Source: Fictibacillus fluitans
GTDB taxonomy: Bacteria > Bacillota > Bacilli > Bacillales > Fictibacillaceae
Length of the DNA: 64,000 bases
Direction: 5' to 3'
Assembly: GCF_030418125.1 (NCBI RefSeq)
Contig: NZ_JAUHTR010000001.1
Coordinates: 310,001-374,000 of the forward strand
The notes beneath the pieces were generated by a model. The model worked only from the letters and a program-made list of their open reading frames with translations. It ran no database searches and had not been told where the DNA came from. Shown one piece after another: positions 61,150 to 64,000 of the stretch. Positions within the stretch are counted from its first letter, which is position 1, and each line of letters begins with the position of its first letter. A program made the position numbers and the translations under genes.

Positions 61150-61364
61150 GTATCGTTCCCCCTTGAATCGTTTTTATTTTTCGCCTGTTATGAAAAGACG
61201 ATTCCGGACAAAACGCGGACGTTTTTTACCTAACGCAGTCCCTAGGAGGTAGGTTTCGGGCATTAACCTTATTTTGTGACCATTGACTTACAGATTATCT
61301 GGTTATTGAACAAAAGGTCCCCCTCATAAAATAAAATAATAAGTACTCAGAAAGGATGAAGAGC

Positions 61365-61925
61365 GTGACCTTTCAAGAACGCATTGCCATGTTGTTTGGT
61401 TCCTTGCTTAAACCCTCTTCCCGACAGCTTTTCACTGCCCTGAAACAATTAGATGCCCGGCTCGAAGATGTGTTTCCTTTCCTGAAAGAACCTGATAATA
61501 AACCCTATGGAAGACAAATGATTTATCAAAATGACCATTTAGAAATTCTTTTAATGCAATGGTCTTCATCCATGGATTGTTCACCTCATGATCATGGCCA
61601 GTCCTATGGCTGGGTCCAGGTTATTTCCGGCAGTTCTGACCATTCTATTTACGAAATTCCCTCTGACAGTCTTCCGCGGGAGAGAGTAAAACGGAAGGAA
61701 AAAAGCGGTTCTTTTTTAAATGTCGGAAAAGGAATGATTCATAAAATGGGGTCAGCCGGAGAAGAGCCCCTGATTACGCTGCACGTGTATTCACCGCCAA
61801 TCAGCGGAATGAAGGTTTATGATTTAAATAAGTGTGCAGTCTGCATCGTCTCAGAAGATTGCGGTGCCTGGTGGCCGGAGGAACAAAAGCAGATGCTGAA
61901 AACACTGCAGCTGAAAGGGTCTTGA
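61365..61925 (+). CDS. Cysteine dioxygenase family protein
   Basis: About 186 residues with a type I cysteine dioxygenase cupin. The first metal block DCSPHDHGQSYGWVQVISG (about 73-91) has two His, and the third His is in ITLHVYSPPISGMKVYD (about 137-153), giving the three-His iron site. It would oxidise L-cysteine to cysteine sulfinate; thiol relatives are possible. It resembles B. subtilis YubC. The ATG at 61356 lies inside the AAAGGA ribosome site, so GTG 61365 (8-nt spacing) is the start. Monocistronic. Confidence 0.87.
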   Translation: MTFQERIAMLFGSLLKPSSRQLFTALKQLDARLEDVFPFLKEPDNKPYGRQMIYQNDHLEILLMQWSSSMDCSPHDHGQSYGWVQVISGSSDHSIYEIPSDSLPRERVKRKEKSGSFLNVGKGMIHKMGSAGEEPLITLHVYSPPISGMKVYDLNKCAVCIVSEDCGAWWPEEQKQMLKTLQLKGS

Positions 61926-62055
61926 ACTACAAACCATTAAATCCTTCCATATTCTAAGATTTAACTCCATTTAACATCCTGTACAAAAACCAGTCATGAT
62001 TTACTGGCGTATGATTCCTTTTTTACCCTCTATTCCACTGGTCCCTCCTTAAGGG

Positions 62056-62083
62056 TTGAAACTCTTTTTCATCATGTTATGAT
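62056..62083 (+). promoter_or_regulatory. Sigma-A-like promoter for proC
   Basis: TTGAAA, 16 nt, TATGAT, about 48 nt before ATG 62132. The rest of the 206-nt gap upstream shows no T-box or other leader element. Confidence 0.5.
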
Positions 62084-62131
62084 AAGAACTTATATGACGA
62101 AATTGACTACACGGCAATAAGGAGAGGTTGC

Positions 62132-62968
62132 ATGTTAGAAACAAAGAAAGTGCTTTTTATTGGAGCAGGTTCAATGGCAGAAGCAATTGCTGCCGGAATG
62201 GTCACACAGGATAAGGTGCCTGCAGGCAATATTATGATGACTAACAAACAAAATGAAGACCGACGAATTGAACTCAAGAAAAAATACGGGATAGGAGCAT
62301 TGCCCTACCATAAAGCTAAAATTGATGAAGCGGACGTCGTTATTTTGGCCATGAAGCCAAAAGATGCAGAAAGTGCATTATTGGAGCTTGCTCCTCATGT
62401 AAAAACAAATCAAATCATTATGTCGGTACTAGCAGGGATTTCGACTTCTTATATGGAAGAAATTCTTCCAGAAGGACAGCCCGTGATCCGGGTGATGCCT
62501 AATACCTCTAGTACGATCGGAGAATCGATTACGGCGATCACTGGCGGCCATTCGGTATCAATGGAGCATATTGAACTGGCCAAAGCATTATTCACTGCGA
62601 TCGGAAGAGTAAAAGTAATTGAAGAAGAACAAATGGACGTTTTCACAGGAATTGCGGGAAGCGGACCGGCTTATATTTACTACATTCTTGAGCATATTGA
62701 AAAAACAGCGGTAGCTGAAGGTTTGGATGAAGACATGGCAAGAGAAATTGCCGCTCAAACCGTATTTGGCGCCAGCAAGATGGTGCTTGATACCAACGCT
62801 GACCCTGAAACGTTAAGAAAAAAAGTAACATCCCCAAATGGGACTACTGCCGCCGGACTCGATGCCCTTCGTGAAAATCATGCGGGACAGGCATTTTCCG
62901 AAGCCATTTTGAGCGCCAAGAAACGATCTGCTGAAATTCGTGAGCAATTTGAAAAAGTTTCAGTTTAA
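62132..62968 (+). CDS. proC: Pyrroline-5-carboxylate reductase
   Basis: A 278-residue NAD(P)H-dependent enzyme of the last proline step. The Rossmann motif is VLFIGAGSMAEAIAAGMV, followed by ADVVILAMKPKDAESAL, VLAGIS, VIRVMPNTSSTIGESITAI, FTGIAGSGPAYIYYILE (about 171-187) and VTSPNGTTAAGLDAL (the proline-binding loop, about 231-245). AAGGAGAGG lies upstream of ATG 62132. It stands alone, without proA/proB, so it is one of the unlinked proC genes common in Bacillus. Confidence 0.95.
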   Translation: MLETKKVLFIGAGSMAEAIAAGMVTQDKVPAGNIMMTNKQNEDRRIELKKKYGIGALPYHKAKIDEADVVILAMKPKDAESALLELAPHVKTNQIIMSVLAGISTSYMEEILPEGQPVIRVMPNTSSTIGESITAITGGHSVSMEHIELAKALFTAIGRVKVIEEEQMDVFTGIAGSGPAYIYYILEHIEKTAVAEGLDEDMAREIAAQTVFGASKMVLDTNADPETLRKKVTSPNGTTAAGLDALRENHAGQAFSEAILSAKKRSAEIREQFEKVSV

Positions 62969-62971
62969 ACC

Positions 62972-63017
62972 AACAAAACCATCACCCCCTTTCATTACAG
63001 GGTGATGGTTTTTAGTT
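62972..63017 (+). terminator. Terminator after proC
   Basis: AAACCATCACCC pairs with GGGTGATGGTTT around a ~14-nt loop, followed by TTTA. Confidence 0.8.
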
Positions 63018-63091
63018 TGAAGTAATAACAGGTATAGCCTTCCCTTCTCTTCTTCATACTGTTAAAGAGAAAGTGAAGGAGCTGTCACATC

Positions 63092-63712
63092 ATGCCTCGT
63101 TTTAAAATCATTGACTTTATTCTCTTAGCAATCATTGCTGCTGTTTTTATATGGTCGGCGATTCAACCCCAGGATTATTTTACCTGGGTTCTTGAGGTTT
63201 CACCCGCTGTGGTGCTGCTTATCATTCTCGTGATCACGTACCATCGCTTTCAGCTTACTGCCCTCTCCTACATCATCCTCACTGTTTTAATGGTCTTGAT
63301 GTTCATTGGAGGACATTATACTTATGATGATGTTCCTTTGTTTGAAGGCATCCAAAAAGCCGGCCACTTCAAACGGAATGAGTATGACCGGTTTGGCCAT
63401 TTTTTAAAGGGGCTCGCAATTCTGCCCATACGGGAAGTAATCCTTCGTTCATCTGGTGTAAAAAGCAAAGGTTGGGCAGACGCCTTTAGCTTAGGCTTTA
63501 TCATGACAATTGCTGCTCTCTATGAAATCGCTGAATGGTTGACTGCAAAAATCGCCGGCACTCCGGCAAAAGACTTTTTGGGAACACAGGGAGATATATG
63601 GGATTCCCAATGGGACATGAGTCTTGCCTTTTTGGGAGCTCTTCTGTGTTTACTTCTGTTTTCCCGCTATCATAACAAAATGATGGCCGTATCAGGATTG
63701 AAACCGGAGTAA
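63092..63712 (+). CDS. DUF2238 (YjdF-type) integral membrane protein
   Basis: A 206-residue protein with about six membrane helices. The family signature is GGHYTYDDVPLFEG (about 72-85) plus YDRFGHFLKG (about 99-108) and YEIAEWLTAKIAG, with GDIWDSQWDMSLA near 168-180. The conserved His, Asp and Glu within membrane segments hint at a metal or proton site. Function unknown. AAGGAG is 10 nt upstream of ATG 63092. Its 3' end overlaps the converging kinase gene by 21 nt. Confidence 0.8.
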   Translation: MPRFKIIDFILLAIIAAVFIWSAIQPQDYFTWVLEVSPAVVLLIILVITYHRFQLTALSYIILTVLMVLMFIGGHYTYDDVPLFEGIQKAGHFKRNEYDRFGHFLKGLAILPIREVILRSSGVKSKGWADAFSLGFIMTIAALYEIAEWLTAKIAGTPAKDFLGTQGDIWDSQWDMSLAFLGALLCLLLFSRYHNKMMAVSGLKPE

Positions 63713-64000
63713 AGTCCTGTCAACCGAAGGACCATACCCTTCCCCAAATAAATTTAAATGTACAAGAAGGTAAAAGAGCTGATACAATTCTTTCCGCTCT
63801 TCATAGTCTTGTCCCAGCGGACGATAGTATGTATATGCCTCATAAAAGGATGAAGAATACCCTCCAAAGACCTCGGTAAATGCAATATCCATTTCACTGT
63901 GTCCGTAAAAAATGGCAGGATCAATTAAAACAGGTTCTCCCTTTGAATCACTCATCCAATTTCCTCCCCACAAATCTCCATGAAGCAAAGAAACTTCCGG
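63692..64000 (-). CDS. Fructosamine kinase family protein, 5' end cut off
   Basis: The C-terminal ~102 residues of an APH-fold kinase that runs off the right edge. The catalytic loop LLHGDLWGGNW and the metal motif LIDPAIFYGHSEMDIAFTEVFGG identify the fructosamine/ketosamine-3-kinase family. Members phosphorylate sugars attached to protein lysines so that the adduct breaks down. The last ~20 residues, ending LLRFQS, overlap the converging DUF2238 gene. Confidence 0.88.
   Translation of the reverse strand, partial: PEVSLLHGDLWGGNWMSDSKGEPVLIDPAIFYGHSEMDIAFTEVFGGYSSSFYEAYTYYRPLGQDYEERKELYQLFYLLVHLNLFGEGYGPSVDRTLLRFQS

Noticed and set aside
61926-62131. Search for a proline T-box before proC
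   Set aside because: No T-box sequence (GGTGGTACCGCG-like) and no terminator; only a plain promoter is visible.

Overview
The window is a stretch of ordinary chromosome from a low-to-moderate GC Firmicute of the family Bacillaceae, probably a Bacillus or Fictibacillus relative. The genus is inferred from gene content only. Supporting signs are strong AGGAGG-type ribosome binding sites, T-box and SAM-I leaders, sigma-A, sigma-B, CcpA, WalR and FapR type sites, and many genes with clear Bacillus subtilis counterparts (patB, dctBSR/dctP, odhAB, ycsF/kipI/kipA/ycsG, ykpA, the aro genes, yojN/yojO, fabL, nhaX-like, ykvT-like, proC). I see no insertion sequence, prophage, CRISPR array, rRNA or tRNA.

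Layout. 0-6.7 kb: a cut-off PAS-like/coiled-coil gene with a leader terminator, a YeeE/YedE sulfur transporter, then a leftward sulfur-flavoured block (PaaI-like thioesterase, EgtB sulfoxide synthase, thioredoxin-reductase-like flavoprotein, PatB C-S lyase, GNAT). 6.7-13.9 kb: a leftward carbohydrate uptake locus in which a membrane-anchored sugar-binding protein, a YesM-like kinase and a YesN-like regulator precede a lipoprotein and two permeases, with cre sites before both parts. 13.9-25.4 kb: secreted M1 peptidase, CBS-domain protein, gamma-glutamyltranspeptidase beside a PuuD-like hydrolase, a FAD/Rieske oxidoreductase, a WalR-controlled NlpC/P60 hydrolase next to recQ, and small hypothetical genes, one with a near-consensus sigma-B promoter. 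25.5-30.4 kb: the C4-dicarboxylate module dctA/dctR/dctS with divergent dctB. 30.5-37.8 kb: a MurE paralogue with an unusual substrate motif, a DUF2584-type protein, odhAB and rarD. 37.9-44 kb: a thioredoxin-like protein, the 5-oxoprolinase operon pxpB-pxpC-pxpA with an NRAMP-like transporter, and the ABC-F ATPase ykpA. 44-50.5 kb: the aromatic operon aroC-aroB-tyrA-aroA under a T-box leader (probable Tyr specifier), and the divergent chorismate mutase/DAHP synthase. 50.6-64 kb: MATE exporter, phosphotransferase, VWA/MoxR pair, fabL with a FapR-type operator, a 14-TM MFS pump with TetR-type operators, metX behind a SAM-I riboswitch, a universal stress protein, LysM/SleB hydrolase, cysteine dioxygenase, proC, a DUF2238-type membrane protein and a cut-off fructosamine kinase.

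How it fits together. The window is mostly central and amino-acid metabolism wired to nutrient signals: carbon (CcpA at the sugar, dicarboxylate and 2-oxoglutarate dehydrogenase loci), tyrosine (T-box), S-adenosylmethionine (S-box), acyl intermediates (FapR), wall state (WalR) and stress (sigma-B). Sulfur and gamma-glutamyl metabolism recurs (egtB, patB, ggt, puuD, pxpABC, metX, cdo, YeeE). The best candidates for undescribed biology are the EgtB/flavoprotein/C-S lyase block without a histidine methyltransferase, the MurE paralogue lacking the diaminopimelate motif, and the NRAMP-like carrier that lacks metal-binding motifs in the 5-oxoprolinase operon. All sites and functions are read by eye; no search was run.
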